From DASRWI01 sp035654655 (GTDB lineage Bacteria > Bacteroidota > Ignavibacteria > Ignavibacteriales > Ignavibacteriaceae), in NCBI GenBank assembly GCA_035654655.1, contig DASRWI010000031.1, positions 62,001 to 126,000 on the forward strand: 64,000 bases of DNA, in the 5' to 3' direction. The notes under the pieces were generated by a model, which was not told the origin of the DNA, ran no database searches, and worked only from the letters and a program-made list of their open reading frames with translations. Below are positions 31,704 to 40,701 of this stretch, piece by piece. Every line of letters starts with the position of its first letter. The stretch's first letter is position 1. Both the position numbers and the translations under genes were made by a program.

Positions 31704-33545
31704 ATGTCAGCTAAATCTTTTTTATTGATTTTTGTATGGAGCTTAATTTTAGTTAATATATTTCCTCAATATTCTAATATTAGAGTAAATAATCCTGCCA
31801 GTACCGACCCTGAAGAAGTCACTATTGCCATTAACCCAATGAATCCAAATCAATTGGCTGCAGGTGCAAACATTAAATATATGTACTATTCTAATAATGG
31901 AGGATTATCCTGGACTCAAAAATTATTAAGTTCTACAATGGGTGTTTGGGGTGACCCCTGTGTTATTTATGATGGATTGAATAATCTTTATTTCGGACAT
32001 CTATCTAACCCTCAATCACCAGGATATTGGATTGATAGAATAGTAGTCCAGAAATCGACAAACAATGGTTTTTCTTTTGATGATGGTGCAGGTATTGGTT
32101 ACTTCTATCCAAAAAACCAGGATAAGGAATGGCTGGCTGTTGACCTGCAAAATACACCTTATAAGAATAACATTTATACAACCTGGACTGAATTTGACAA
32201 TTACGGAAGTACATTGCCTTCGGATAGTTCAAGAATTTTATTCTCTCGCTCTACTAACCAGGGAATTAGTTGGACATTTCCTGTAAGGGTAAGCGATAAA
32301 GGTGGAAATTGTATTGACGAAGATTTTACAGTTGAGGGTGCAGTTCCTACGGTAGGTCCAAATGGTGAAATCTATGTTGCCTGGTCAGGCCCTTTAGGAA
32401 TAATGTTTGATAAATCTACTAATGGCGGTCAGACTTTTGGAAATGATATTTTTGTTACTGACCACCCTGGTGGATGGGATTTTAATGTTCCAGGTATTAG
32501 CAGATGTAATGGTTTACCTGTTACTATTTGCGATACCAGTAAGACTTCAACCAGAGGTAATATTTATGTCCTTTGGGGAGATACAAGGAATGGTACAGAT
32601 AATACTGATGTATTTATTATAAAATCTACTGATAACGGAAACACCTGGGGTAGTGTTATTAGAGTCAATGACGATAATACAACCAGACACCAATTCTTTC
32701 CCTGGATAGCAGTTGACCAGGTTACCGGATACCTGTATGTTGTTTTTTATGATAGAAGAAATACCTCAGGAAATGTTACAGATGTTTATGTTGCAAGATC
32801 TAAGAACGGCGGTGAAACATTTGAGAATTTTAAAGTAAGTGAATCTTCATTCAATCCAATATCATCTGTATTTTTTGGAGACTATACAAACATCGCTGCT
32901 TATAATGGAAAGATATATCCAATATGGATGAGATTAGATAATTATACTTTAAGCGTATGGACAACCATTATAAATGATTCAGTTAATCTTCCTGTCGAAT
33001 TGGATGGATTTACAGTTAGCCAGATTGATGGAAATATTAATTTAAAATGGAAAACTGTTTCTGAAAAAAATAACAAAGGTTTCGAAATACAAAGGTCTAT
33101 CAACGAAGGAGAGTTTCTCCCTATAGGATTTGTAAAAGGTAATGGTACCACATTAAGCATCAATAATTATGAATTTAATGATGCACCAGCATTAAATGGA
33201 GATTATAGATATAGACTAAAACAAATTGATTATGATGGAAGCTTTGAGTACTCAAACATTGCTGAAATAAATTTTATTGCAGGCAGTTATATATTAACTC
33301 AGAATTATCCTAATCCTTTTAATCCTACTACTACGATAAGTTTTTCTTTACCTAAACATCAGCTAGTCACACTAAAAGTTTTTGATGCTCTTGGTAATGA
33401 AGTGAAAGTTTTAGTTAATGAAGTAAGAAATGCAGGAGTTCACGAAGTTACTTTTGACGCATCTGAACTTTCATCCGGAATTTATTTATATAGATTAACT
33501 ACAGAAAATTTTACTTCTGAAAAGAAAATGGTTTTAATGAAATAG
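31704..33545 (+). CDS. Secreted sialidase/BNR-type beta-propeller protein with T9SS sorting domain
   Basis: Signal peptide (MSAKSFLLIFVWSLILVNIFPQ) then a propeller of ~390 residues with BNR/Asp-box-like motifs such as YYSNNGGLSWTQ, STNQGISWTF, STNGGQTFGND, STDNGNTWGS and SKNGGETFENF. Residues ~425-520 resemble a beta-sandwich spacer (VSEKNNKGFEIQRS, YRLKQIDYDGSFEYS), followed by the T9SS domain (LTQNYPNPFNPTTTISF to EKKMVLMK). The catalytic residues of true sialidases cannot be assigned, so enzyme activity is unproven. The ATG at 31704 is chosen over 31698 because GAGG at 31693-31696 has correct spacing only to it. Confidence 0.87.
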   Translation: MSAKSFLLIFVWSLILVNIFPQYSNIRVNNPASTDPEEVTIAINPMNPNQLAAGANIKYMYYSNNGGLSWTQKLLSSTMGVWGDPCVIYDGLNNLYFGHLSNPQSPGYWIDRIVVQKSTNNGFSFDDGAGIGYFYPKNQDKEWLAVDLQNTPYKNNIYTTWTEFDNYGSTLPSDSSRILFSRSTNQGISWTFPVRVSDKGGNCIDEDFTVEGAVPTVGPNGEIYVAWSGPLGIMFDKSTNGGQTFGNDIFVTDHPGGWDFNVPGISRCNGLPVTICDTSKTSTRGNIYVLWGDTRNGTDNTDVFIIKSTDNGNTWGSVIRVNDDNTTRHQFFPWIAVDQVTGYLYVVFYDRRNTSGNVTDVYVARSKNGGETFENFKVSESSFNPISSVFFGDYTNIAAYNGKIYPIWMRLDNYTLSVWTTIINDSVNLPVELDGFTVSQIDGNINLKWKTVSEKNNKGFEIQRSINEGEFLPIGFVKGNGTTLSINNYEFNDAPALNGDYRYRLKQIDYDGSFEYSNIAEINFIAGSYILTQNYPNPFNPTTTISFSLPKHQLVTLKVFDALGNEVKVLVNEVRNAGVHEVTFDASELSSGIYLYRLTTENFTSEKKMVLMK

Positions 33546-33549
33546 TTTT

Positions 33550-34320
33550 ATGGGAGATATTTTAAAACAGAAATTAGAAAAACATTATTTAGCTTTTGAT
33601 AAAACGAAAATATCTCCTGATCCTTTGCAATTTCTGCATAACTTTGAGAAGCCTGAAGATATTGAACTTGTTGGCTTAATCTCATCTACCTTCGCCTATG
33701 GAAATGTAAAGCAGATAAATAACACTCTTGAAAAAATTTTTAATATTCTTGGCAGCCATCCTAATAATAATTTACTGGGAATGAATAAAAGAGAAATCTT
33801 TAAAAATTTCGAAGGAATAAAACATCGTTTTTATACAAATGATGATGTTAAAAAATTCTTTACAGTTTTAAATAAAATATTATTGAAAGAAGGGAGTATC
33901 AAAAATATTTTTCTAAAGTATTATGACGAGAATGATGGTAACGTGAAACAGATAATTAATTATTTTTCAACTCATATGCTTAAACAATTTAATGACGTAA
34001 GCCCGGGTATTAAATTTATGTTTCCAATGCCCGAAAAGGGGAGTGCCTGTAAAAGAATAAATCTGTTTTTAAGATGGATGGTAAGAGAAGATGAACTTGA
34101 TTTTGGCTTATGGAAAGAAATTAAAAAAAATCAGTTAGTTATTCCCGTTGATACACACATATCAAGAATCTGCCAGAAACTAAAATTGACATCGAAGAAA
34201 AATGTAAGCTGGAATATGGCAGAAGAGATCACAAATAATTTAAAGAAGTACGATATTGAAGACCCAGTTAAATATGATTTTGCAATATGTCATATAGGAA
34301 TGCGGAAGATGGAGTTTTAA
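33550..34320 (+). CDS. TIGR02757-family protein
   Basis: A 256-residue protein with the pattern of the TIGR02757 (DUF2400) family: DPLQFLHNFEKPEDIELVGL, STFAYGNVKQINNTLEKIF, KHRFYTNDDV, CKRINLFLRWMVREDELDFGLW and IPVDTHISRICQKL. The last two segments recall the helix-hairpin-helix and VDTH region of HhH-GPD DNA glycosylases, but the family has no assigned function. It follows the secreted propeller gene by only four bases, probably by read-through rather than functional linkage. Confidence 0.88.
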   Translation: MGDILKQKLEKHYLAFDKTKISPDPLQFLHNFEKPEDIELVGLISSTFAYGNVKQINNTLEKIFNILGSHPNNNLLGMNKREIFKNFEGIKHRFYTNDDVKKFFTVLNKILLKEGSIKNIFLKYYDENDGNVKQIINYFSTHMLKQFNDVSPGIKFMFPMPEKGSACKRINLFLRWMVREDELDFGLWKEIKKNQLVIPVDTHISRICQKLKLTSKKNVSWNMAEEITNNLKKYDIEDPVKYDFAICHIGMRKMEF

Positions 34321-34386
34321 TAAGTACTTTTTTGAAATCATATTTTAAAATAAATTGAAAAAGTTAAAAGATTTTTTAAAAAAGTA

Positions 34387-34416
34387 TTGAACGTTAAACA
34401 AAAACGTGAGTATATT
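34387..34416 (+). promoter_or_regulatory. Candidate sigma-70-like promoter for the OPT transporter gene
   Basis: TTGAAC (34387-34392) and TATATT (34411-34416) are 18 bases apart, 64 bases before the start codon. Both hexamers are close to consensus, but the AT-rich background makes chance matches common. Confidence 0.4.
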
Positions 34417-34479
34417 ACCACATTTAATTTAGTGATTTTTAATACAATTTAATTTTCTCAAGAACTTAAGGAGAAATAT

Positions 34480-36549
34480 ATGGCAGAGCAAAGACCGTTT
34501 GTACCTTTTGTCTCCCCTGATTCAAATATGAAGGAGTTTACCTTAAGGGCATTAATCATTGGTTTGGTTATGTCCGTAATATTAGGAGCTGCAAATGCAT
34601 ATCTTGGATTGAAGGCAGGAATGACAATAGCTGCAACTTATCCGGCTGCAGTTATAGGTATGGCTATTCTTAAAGCATTTAAAGGGTCAATTTTAGAAGA
34701 AAATTTTGCAAGAACAGTAGGTTCCATTGGCGAATCTGTTGCTGCTGGTGCAATTTTTACATTACCTGCATTTTTAATTGCAGGAGTATGGACAGAGTTC
34801 TATACTTTAAATAATTACTTGATGGCTACTGCCATTATGTTTGTAGGTGGTATTATAGGAATTTTATTTGTTACCATTTTACGCAGAGTAATGGTTGAAG
34901 ATAGAGAACTTCCTTTTCCTGAATCTGTTGCTGCTTCTGAAATTCATAAGGCAGGACAAGGTGGCGGAAGCGGTGCTAAGTTCCTATTCATTGCTATGGG
35001 ATTAGGTGCATTAATTCAAGTTTTAAAACAAATGCAATTCTTTGCAGCTGCTTGGGAAAAATTTGTTCACTTTGCAACTACTAAAATTAATATTTTACCT
35101 AATAATCAAGACCCAACTAAAACTGTTTCTACTGAAACGGGTGGTGGTGCTTTGTTAAGTACTCCAGGTGTAAGCCCTGCCTATATGGGTGTTGGATACA
35201 TTATTGGTCCTAACTTAGCAGCATTAAACTTTACAGGTGGTCTCTTAGCTTGGGGCTTATTCGTTCCATTGTTATTATATTTCATTGGACCCCAGGTAGT
35301 AGCAGCTTTAACTGCTCAAGGTACTACTCAGGTTGGTGATGATGTTTGGATTACAGCAGCAAATCAGGTTTGGAGAAATATTGTACGTCCTGTTGCTATT
35401 GGCGGTATGTTAATGAGTGCTGCCTTTACTTTATTCAGAATGAGAAAAAGTTTAGGAGCAGGATTAAGCAGAGCTGTTGGTGATGTAAGTAAAGCAGCAT
35501 CAGGTTCATCAGTTAATGTTATTCGTACCGAAAAAGATATGAACTTCAAATATGTTTTTACAGGTATTGGATTAGCAGCTATAGCTACTTTTGCATTATA
35601 TTATTTATTTACTTATAACGTAGTAGCTGCTTTAACTGCAACAATAGTAATGATTATAGCGGGTTTCTTTTTTGCAGCAGTTTCAGGATATCTTGTTGGT
35701 TTAATTGGTTCAAGTAATAATCCTATAAGTGGTTTAACTATTTCAACAGTTATTATAGCTGCTTTATTGATGGTTATACTTGGAGTTAAAAAAGAACAAG
35801 GTGGTGTTGCTGCGGTCTTAGGTGTAGCAGCAGTTATCTGCGTTGCAGCTGCAGTTGCAGGTGAAATGTTACAGGACCTTAAAGTTGGACATATACTTGG
35901 TGGTACTCCATGGAAAATGCAGGTAGGCGATATCTTTGGAATTATTCTCGCTGCCGGTGTTATGTTCTTCCCATTATTAGTTTTACATCAAGGTGATATT
36001 ATGACTACTGGTGGTCAATTTATTCCTGGTGTTAACGGTTTAGGAGGTAAAAATTATCCAGCTCCACAAGCAAGCTTGATGGCGATTTTATCTCAAGGTA
36101 TAGTTGGTGGTCAAATGGCTTGGCCTTTAATCATTGTTGGTATTTTAATGGCAGTTGGATTTATCTTATTGAAAGTTAAAAGTCCTATGCTTGTATGCGT
36201 TGGTATGTATTTACCATTGGAAACATCATTCGCTATTTTTATTGGTGGTTTGATAAAAGGTTTATTAGATAAAATGGCAGCTAAAAGAAATCTTAATGAA
36301 GGACAAAGAGCAAGAGTTGATAATAATGGTGTTCTATTAGCATCCGGCTTAATAGCAGGTGAAGCTTTAATCGGATTATTATTCGCATTCTTTGCTTTAA
36401 TGGAATGGCAGACTCCAATAATATTCCAGGAACCTTCTTTCTTAATTAGTATTTTAGTATTTGTTCTTGTTGCTATAGTATTAATTAATATTCCTTTAAA
36501 GAATGCCGGTAGAGCAGATGAACCTGCACCTCCATCAGCATTGTTCTAA
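34480..36549 (+). CDS. OPT-family oligopeptide transporter
   Basis: A 689-residue polytopic membrane protein with about 14-16 hydrophobic helices. Visible family motifs: ALIIGLVMSVILGAANAYLGLKAGMT at the first helix (read as ILGAANAYLGLKAGM), AASEIHKAG, and GLIGSSNNPISGLTIST, the NPxSG motif of OPT carriers. Bacterial OPT members of this branch import small peptides or metal-chelates by cotransport. SD AAGGAG lies about ten bases upstream. Downstream, past a terminator, are a PqqD-like protein and the dipeptidase PepD, which would fit peptide use, although they appear separately transcribed. Confidence 0.94.
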   Translation: MAEQRPFVPFVSPDSNMKEFTLRALIIGLVMSVILGAANAYLGLKAGMTIAATYPAAVIGMAILKAFKGSILEENFARTVGSIGESVAAGAIFTLPAFLIAGVWTEFYTLNNYLMATAIMFVGGIIGILFVTILRRVMVEDRELPFPESVAASEIHKAGQGGGSGAKFLFIAMGLGALIQVLKQMQFFAAAWEKFVHFATTKINILPNNQDPTKTVSTETGGGALLSTPGVSPAYMGVGYIIGPNLAALNFTGGLLAWGLFVPLLLYFIGPQVVAALTAQGTTQVGDDVWITAANQVWRNIVRPVAIGGMLMSAAFTLFRMRKSLGAGLSRAVGDVSKAASGSSVNVIRTEKDMNFKYVFTGIGLAAIATFALYYLFTYNVVAALTATIVMIIAGFFFAAVSGYLVGLIGSSNNPISGLTISTVIIAALLMVILGVKKEQGGVAAVLGVAAVICVAAAVAGEMLQDLKVGHILGGTPWKMQVGDIFGIILAAGVMFFPLLVLHQGDIMTTGGQFIPGVNGLGGKNYPAPQASLMAILSQGIVGGQMAWPLIIVGILMAVGFILLKVKSPMLVCVGMYLPLETSFAIFIGGLIKGLLDKMAAKRNLNEGQRARVDNNGVLLASGLIAGEALIGLLFAFFALMEWQTPIIFQEPSFLISILVFVLVAIVLINIPLKNAGRADEPAPPSALF

Positions 36550-36568
36550 ACAATTAACATATTATATC

Positions 36569-36604
36569 AAATGGCAGAGCTCTCGTTCTGCCATTTCTTT
36601 TTTT
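36569..36604 (+). terminator. Rho-independent terminator after the OPT gene
   Basis: Perfect 10-bp stem AAATGGCAGA/TCTGCCATTT (36569-36578 and 36587-36596), 8-base loop, then C and eight T. Confidence 0.88.
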
Positions 36605-36621
36605 ACCATATTATTATTTTT

Positions 36622-36984
36622 ATGTCAGTATTTAAAAACAAATTTGCAAATGCTAATTACTTAGATTTAGTTCCCTCTAAAGAGTATGGGCATGTAATTG
36701 AAGAAAATGGATTAGTATCTGTACTTATTCCAAGATTTACAAACCCTTTTTTGGTTGCAACTGTTGGACGATTGTTAAAAAGCCCAAATGTTAAAGTAAA
36801 ATTTGATACATTTGGGACTGAGCTTTGGTTGGAAATTGATAATAAAAAGAGTGTTGGAAAAATAATTGAAAATTTAAAAAGTAAGTTCGGCGAAGATATA
36901 GAACCGGCTTACGAGAGAGTCACATCCTTTTTAACTAAAATATATAAATATAAATTTATTACCTTTAATGAAATAAATAGTTAG
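36622..36984 (+). CDS. PqqD-like small protein
   Basis: About 120 residues. The pattern LVPSKEYGHVIEENGLVSVLIPRF, then VKVKFDTFGTELWLEID and IIENLKSKFGEDIEPAYERV, matches the PqqD-like fold used as a peptide-recognition domain with radical-SAM or peptide-modifying enzymes; in Bacteroidota such stand-alone proteins are frequent and uncharacterised. No PQQ gene or radical-SAM gene is present here. The longer frame from 36571 begins inside the OPT terminator, so the ATG at 36622 (MSVFKNKFANANYLDL) is the real start. It ends 9 bases before pepD, whose SD overlaps its stop. Confidence 0.72.
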   Translation: MSVFKNKFANANYLDLVPSKEYGHVIEENGLVSVLIPRFTNPFLVATVGRLLKSPNVKVKFDTFGTELWLEIDNKKSVGKIIENLKSKFGEDIEPAYERVTSFLTKIYKYKFITFNEINS

Positions 36985-36993
36985 GAGTATGGT

Positions 36994-38463
36994 ATGGGTG
37001 AAATTTTAGGAAAACTAAAACCTGAATTAATTTGGAACCATTTTGAGGAAATTTGTAAATATCCTCGTCCTTCAAAAAAAGAAGAGAAAATTGCTGCGTA
37101 TATAGTATCAGTTGGTAAAAGATTAAATCTTGATACTGTTAAAGATGATTTTGGCAATATTATAATCCGCAAACCTGCAACACCAGGAAAAGAAAATTTG
37201 AAAACAGTTATTCTTCAGGGACATATTGATATGGTTGCCGAAAAGAATAGAGATGTTGAACACGATTTTGACAAAGACCCTATTCAGCCTTACATTGATG
37301 GAGAATGGGTAAAAGCAAAAGGTACAACACTTGGTGCTGATAATGGTATTGGTGTAGCTGCTGCTCTTGCAGTTCTGGAAAGTAAAGATATTGAGCACGG
37401 ACCAATTGAATGTTTATTTACCTTGGATGAAGAAACTGGTTTGACTGGCGCTTCAAATTTAGATAAGAACATTTTAAAAGGTACAATTCTTCTAAATCTT
37501 GATTCAGAAGAGGAAGGTACTTTATATATTGGATGCTCAGGTGGTAAAAACACTGCTGCAAAATTTACTTTTAAAACTGAAAAAGCTCCTGCAAATTCTA
37601 CCGCATATGAAGTTAAGGTTGCAGGATTAAAAGGCGGACACTCTGGTTTGGAAATTCATACAGGCAGAGGTAATGCAGTTAAAATCTTAACAAGATTATT
37701 ATGGAATGCTGAAAAGAAATTAGGCTTAAGACTAGCAAAGATAGAAGGCGGCAATAAACATAATGCTATCCCAAGAGAAGCATTTGCCGATGTTGTTGTT
37801 CCTAACGATAAAGCTTCACAATTTGAAAACTATGTAAATACCTTTAACAAAATGGTTAAAGAAGAATTAGCAACTAATGAACCTGGATTATTAATATCTA
37901 CTTCTAAGAGCGAAGTTTCCGGCGAAGTATTTGATAGCGCAATGACAAAAAAATTATTGAATGCTTTATACGCTGTTCCTCACGGAGTAATAACAATGTC
38001 TCCGGATATAGAAGGATTAGTTGAGACTTCAACAAATCTTGCAACCATCGCTACTAATGGAAAAAATGTTGAGATAGTTACAAGTCAAAGAAGCTCAGTT
38101 GCTTCTGAAAACGAAGACATAGTTGATATGGTCGCATCTGTATTTGAACTTGCCGGAGCCGAAATTTCATTTGGTGATGGTTATCCGGGATGGAAACCAA
38201 ATGTTAATTCGGAAATTCTTGGAGTTGTAAAAAAAGCATACAAACAATTGTACAATAAAGAACCTGAAGTAAAGGCAATTCACGCAGGATTAGAGTGTGG
38301 AATTATTAGCGAGAAATATCCTAATATGGATATGATATCTTTTGGTCCTACAATGTTTGGAGTACACTCTCCGGATGAAAAATTAAATATTCCTTCTGTT
38401 CCATTATTCTGGGATCAGTTGGTAAATATTTTGAAAAACATTCCTAAAAAGAATGCAGCATAA
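36994..38463 (+). CDS. pepD: Aminoacyl-histidine dipeptidase (M20 family)
   Basis: A 489-residue di-zinc dipeptidase (Xaa-His/broad dipeptides), cytosolic. Metal and catalytic residues are visible: LQGHIDMVAE (His and Asp), GADNGIGVAAALAVL (bridging Asp), LFTLDEETGLTGA (general base Glu and ligand Glu), LNLDSEEEG, GLKGGHSGLEI in the lid domain, and FGPTMFGVHSPDE (C-terminal His). Length is normal for PepD. SD AGGAG at correct spacing. Preceded by the PqqD-like gene and followed by a strong terminator. It would complete uptake and hydrolysis of peptides together with the OPT carrier, an inference from position. Confidence 0.95.
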   Translation: MGEILGKLKPELIWNHFEEICKYPRPSKKEEKIAAYIVSVGKRLNLDTVKDDFGNIIIRKPATPGKENLKTVILQGHIDMVAEKNRDVEHDFDKDPIQPYIDGEWVKAKGTTLGADNGIGVAAALAVLESKDIEHGPIECLFTLDEETGLTGASNLDKNILKGTILLNLDSEEEGTLYIGCSGGKNTAAKFTFKTEKAPANSTAYEVKVAGLKGGHSGLEIHTGRGNAVKILTRLLWNAEKKLGLRLAKIEGGNKHNAIPREAFADVVVPNDKASQFENYVNTFNKMVKEELATNEPGLLISTSKSEVSGEVFDSAMTKKLLNALYAVPHGVITMSPDIEGLVETSTNLATIATNGKNVEIVTSQRSSVASENEDIVDMVASVFELAGAEISFGDGYPGWKPNVNSEILGVVKKAYKQLYNKEPEVKAIHAGLECGIISEKYPNMDMISFGPTMFGVHSPDEKLNIPSVPLFWDQLVNILKNIPKKNAA

Positions 38464-38470
38464 TATTGAA

Positions 38471-38498
38471 GTGGCAGATTAACTATCTGCCACCTTTT
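38471..38498 (+). terminator. Rho-independent terminator after pepD
   Basis: Perfect 9-bp stem GTGGCAGAT/ATCTGCCAC (38471-38479 and 38485-38493), 5-base loop, followed by CTTTT. Confidence 0.85.
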
Positions 38499-38523
38499 AT
38501 TAATCTTTCCTTTAAAAATTATT

Positions 38524-39870
38524 ATGATAAAAACAGAAGTAAAACCTGAACCATCTGCCTTGTTGAGATGGATTGTATTATTGTTTATTAGTTTAGCCAT
38601 GATGGGTAACTATTATATTTATGATAGTATCAGCCCTTTAGCGGACTTGCTTGTTAAACAATTAAAATTTTCTGACAGTGATATTGGTTTGCTTAATGCT
38701 ATTTATAGTATACCTAATATCATTATGGTTTTAGTTGGCGGAATTATCATTGATAGAATTGGTACAAGAAAATCAGTTTTAATATTTACTATTTTGATAA
38801 TGCTTGGTGCTATTATAACAGCTGCAACTGGTCAGTTATTTTTTATGGCAACAGGAAGATTAATTTTTGGCCTTGGTGCTGAATCGATGATAGTTGCCAT
38901 TACAACAATTATAGCAAGATGGTTTAAAGGAAAAGAACTTTCATTTGCATTTGGATTAAATTTGACATTGGCAAGATTGGGTTCATTCCTTGCACTTAAT
39001 TCTCCATCCTGGGGAAAGAGTTTATATAGTTACTGGCAAAGTCCATTGTTTGTAACAGTAGCTGCCGGTGTCTTTGCTGTAATTTGTATAATAATTTATT
39101 TTGTAGTTGATAAAGTTAGTGCAGCAAAATATAATTTACCTGCAGAAGGTAAATCTGATGAAATAAATACTAAACAGTTCTTATCATTCGGTTCTTCATT
39201 CTGGTTTATTACGGCTTTGTGTGTTGTATTTTATTCTGCAATGTTTCCATTCCAAACATTTGCAATTAAATTTTTCCAGGATGCACACGGTACTACAAGA
39301 GAAGTAGGGGGTGCATTAAGCAGCTTATTAACATTAGCCGCAATGTTCTTTACACCATTGTTTGGATTACTTGCTGATAAAATAGGAAAGAGAAGTTATT
39401 TAATGATGCTGGGCTCCTTAGCAATCATTCCAGTTTACTTAATTATGGCTTACAAGATTGATTTAGCAAGTCCGTTAGGAATTACAGGAGCATTAAATAT
39501 TAATATTGGTTTTGCAGATATTCACGCAAGCATACCTTATTATTTAATATTCCCAATGTCAATTATGGGATTTGCATTTTCATTAGTTCCTGCTGTAATG
39601 TGGCCTTCTGTTGCATTGATTGTTAATCAGGAAAAACTTGGGACAGCTTATGGTTTAATGACAATGGTACAGAACATTGGTCTGGCAGGATTTAATTTGT
39701 TAATTGGCTGGGCTAATGATTATTCAGGAGCAAGTACAACTAATCCAAGTGGATATAATATGGGTATGTGGATATTTTCGATATTAGGCTTCCTTGGTTT
39801 GTTCTTTGCAATAATGCTTAAGAAAACTGCAAAGACTGATCTTCTTGAAAGAAGAATGGAAAAAAGTTAA
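38524..39870 (+). CDS. MFS transporter
   Basis: A 448-residue carrier with 12 predicted helices. Motif A is seen after helix 2 as GGIIIDRIGTRKSVLIF and again in the second half as LFGLLADKIGKRSYLMM, with the RLIFGLGAESMIVAI segment of helix 4. A soluble N-terminus of ~15 residues carries the start. The group resembles general organic-anion/sugar MFS carriers; substrate is not readable. No clear operon partner: a terminator lies 26 bases upstream and an envelope gene 76 bases downstream. Confidence 0.9.
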   Translation: MIKTEVKPEPSALLRWIVLLFISLAMMGNYYIYDSISPLADLLVKQLKFSDSDIGLLNAIYSIPNIIMVLVGGIIIDRIGTRKSVLIFTILIMLGAIITAATGQLFFMATGRLIFGLGAESMIVAITTIIARWFKGKELSFAFGLNLTLARLGSFLALNSPSWGKSLYSYWQSPLFVTVAAGVFAVICIIIYFVVDKVSAAKYNLPAEGKSDEINTKQFLSFGSSFWFITALCVVFYSAMFPFQTFAIKFFQDAHGTTREVGGALSSLLTLAAMFFTPLFGLLADKIGKRSYLMMLGSLAIIPVYLIMAYKIDLASPLGITGALNINIGFADIHASIPYYLIFPMSIMGFAFSLVPAVMWPSVALIVNQEKLGTAYGLMTMVQNIGLAGFNLLIGWANDYSGASTTNPSGYNMGMWIFSILGFLGLFFAIMLKKTAKTDLLERRMEKS

Positions 39871-39946
39871 GTATCCTTGATTAAGAATTTTTAATTCAAT
39901 ATTATGAGTTAAAGTTTTTATTAAATTTATTTATTGAAATGAATTA

Positions 39947-40684
39947 ATGATCAAGTTGATTTTATTAATTTTATTCATAGCTATAACATCACTATCAAAT
40001 GCACAGTCCTTTGGTTTTGGATGTTTAGGCTTTGTTGGAGGCTTCGGTGGATATAGTTATCAAATATATCAACCTGACGGTTTAAATAATTTCGTGGATA
40101 ATTTTAATACTTCTAATTCTGATTCAATACTTTCACCTTTAGATAAATTTGGTAAAGCAACAGGTTATAGGGTAGGTTTGAATTTCTTCAGAGCAAATCT
40201 TTCCGGTTTTATTTTAACTACAAAAGGATTTTACCAACTGCTAACAGAAAAGAATTCCGCTGATATTGGTACCCCTCAAAAAAGAAATTCATTAAGTTCT
40301 GAATTAAAATTAAAAAGCTGGGGAATAGGATTTGATCTTGGAACTTCAATTACCAGCAACTTTAGCTGGAAGGTCATTGATGCTGCTGTATTATTTACTT
40401 CAATTGATTTAACAAACACTCAACAATATCCCGGAAAAACTATAATCACTAAATATAAAGCTTCAAGCAACATCGGTTATAGTATTGGAACCGGATTTAT
40501 TTTATCTGTTATTGAAGATTACATAAGTCTTGAAGGTCTAGCTGGATATACAGTTTTTACTGCTAAGAATGTTAAAGATAGTAATGATAATAAATTATCT
40601 ATAAATAATCAGGGTGTAGAAGATTTTATTACTAATGGCGGTTTTAATGCTGTCATACAATTAAACGTACAATTTCCTTTATAA
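39947..40684 (+). CDS. Exported protein of unknown function, possible small outer-membrane barrel
   Basis: I do not recognise this 245-residue protein. It has a clear signal peptide (MIKLILLILFIAITSLSNAQ), a glycine-rich start (SFGFGCLGFVGGFGGYSY), then alternating strand-like segments (YRVGLNFFRANLSGFILTTKG, IGFDLGTSITSNFSWKVID, IGYSIGTGFILSVIEDYISL) and an aliphatic C-terminus AVIQLNVQFPL. This suggests an 8- to 10-strand outer-membrane barrel. It is 17 bases ahead of the aminopeptidase gene and may share its transcript. Confidence 0.6.
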   Translation: MIKLILLILFIAITSLSNAQSFGFGCLGFVGGFGGYSYQIYQPDGLNNFVDNFNTSNSDSILSPLDKFGKATGYRVGLNFFRANLSGFILTTKGFYQLLTEKNSADIGTPQKRNSLSSELKLKSWGIGFDLGTSITSNFSWKVIDAAVLFTSIDLTNTQQYPGKTIITKYKASSNIGYSIGTGFILSVIEDYISLEGLAGYTVFTAKNVKDSNDNKLSINNQGVEDFITNGGFNAVIQLNVQFPL

Positions 40685-40701
40685 TAATTAAAAAAAATAT
40701 T

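Noticed and set aside
34325..34386. TACTTTTTT/AAAAAAGTA arms after the TIGR02757 gene as a terminator
   Set aside because: 44-base spacer and A/T homopolymer arms make it unconvincing.
36571..36621. 17-residue extension of the PqqD-like protein
   Set aside because: It would be translated from the OPT terminator stem; the next ATG at 36622 fits the family.
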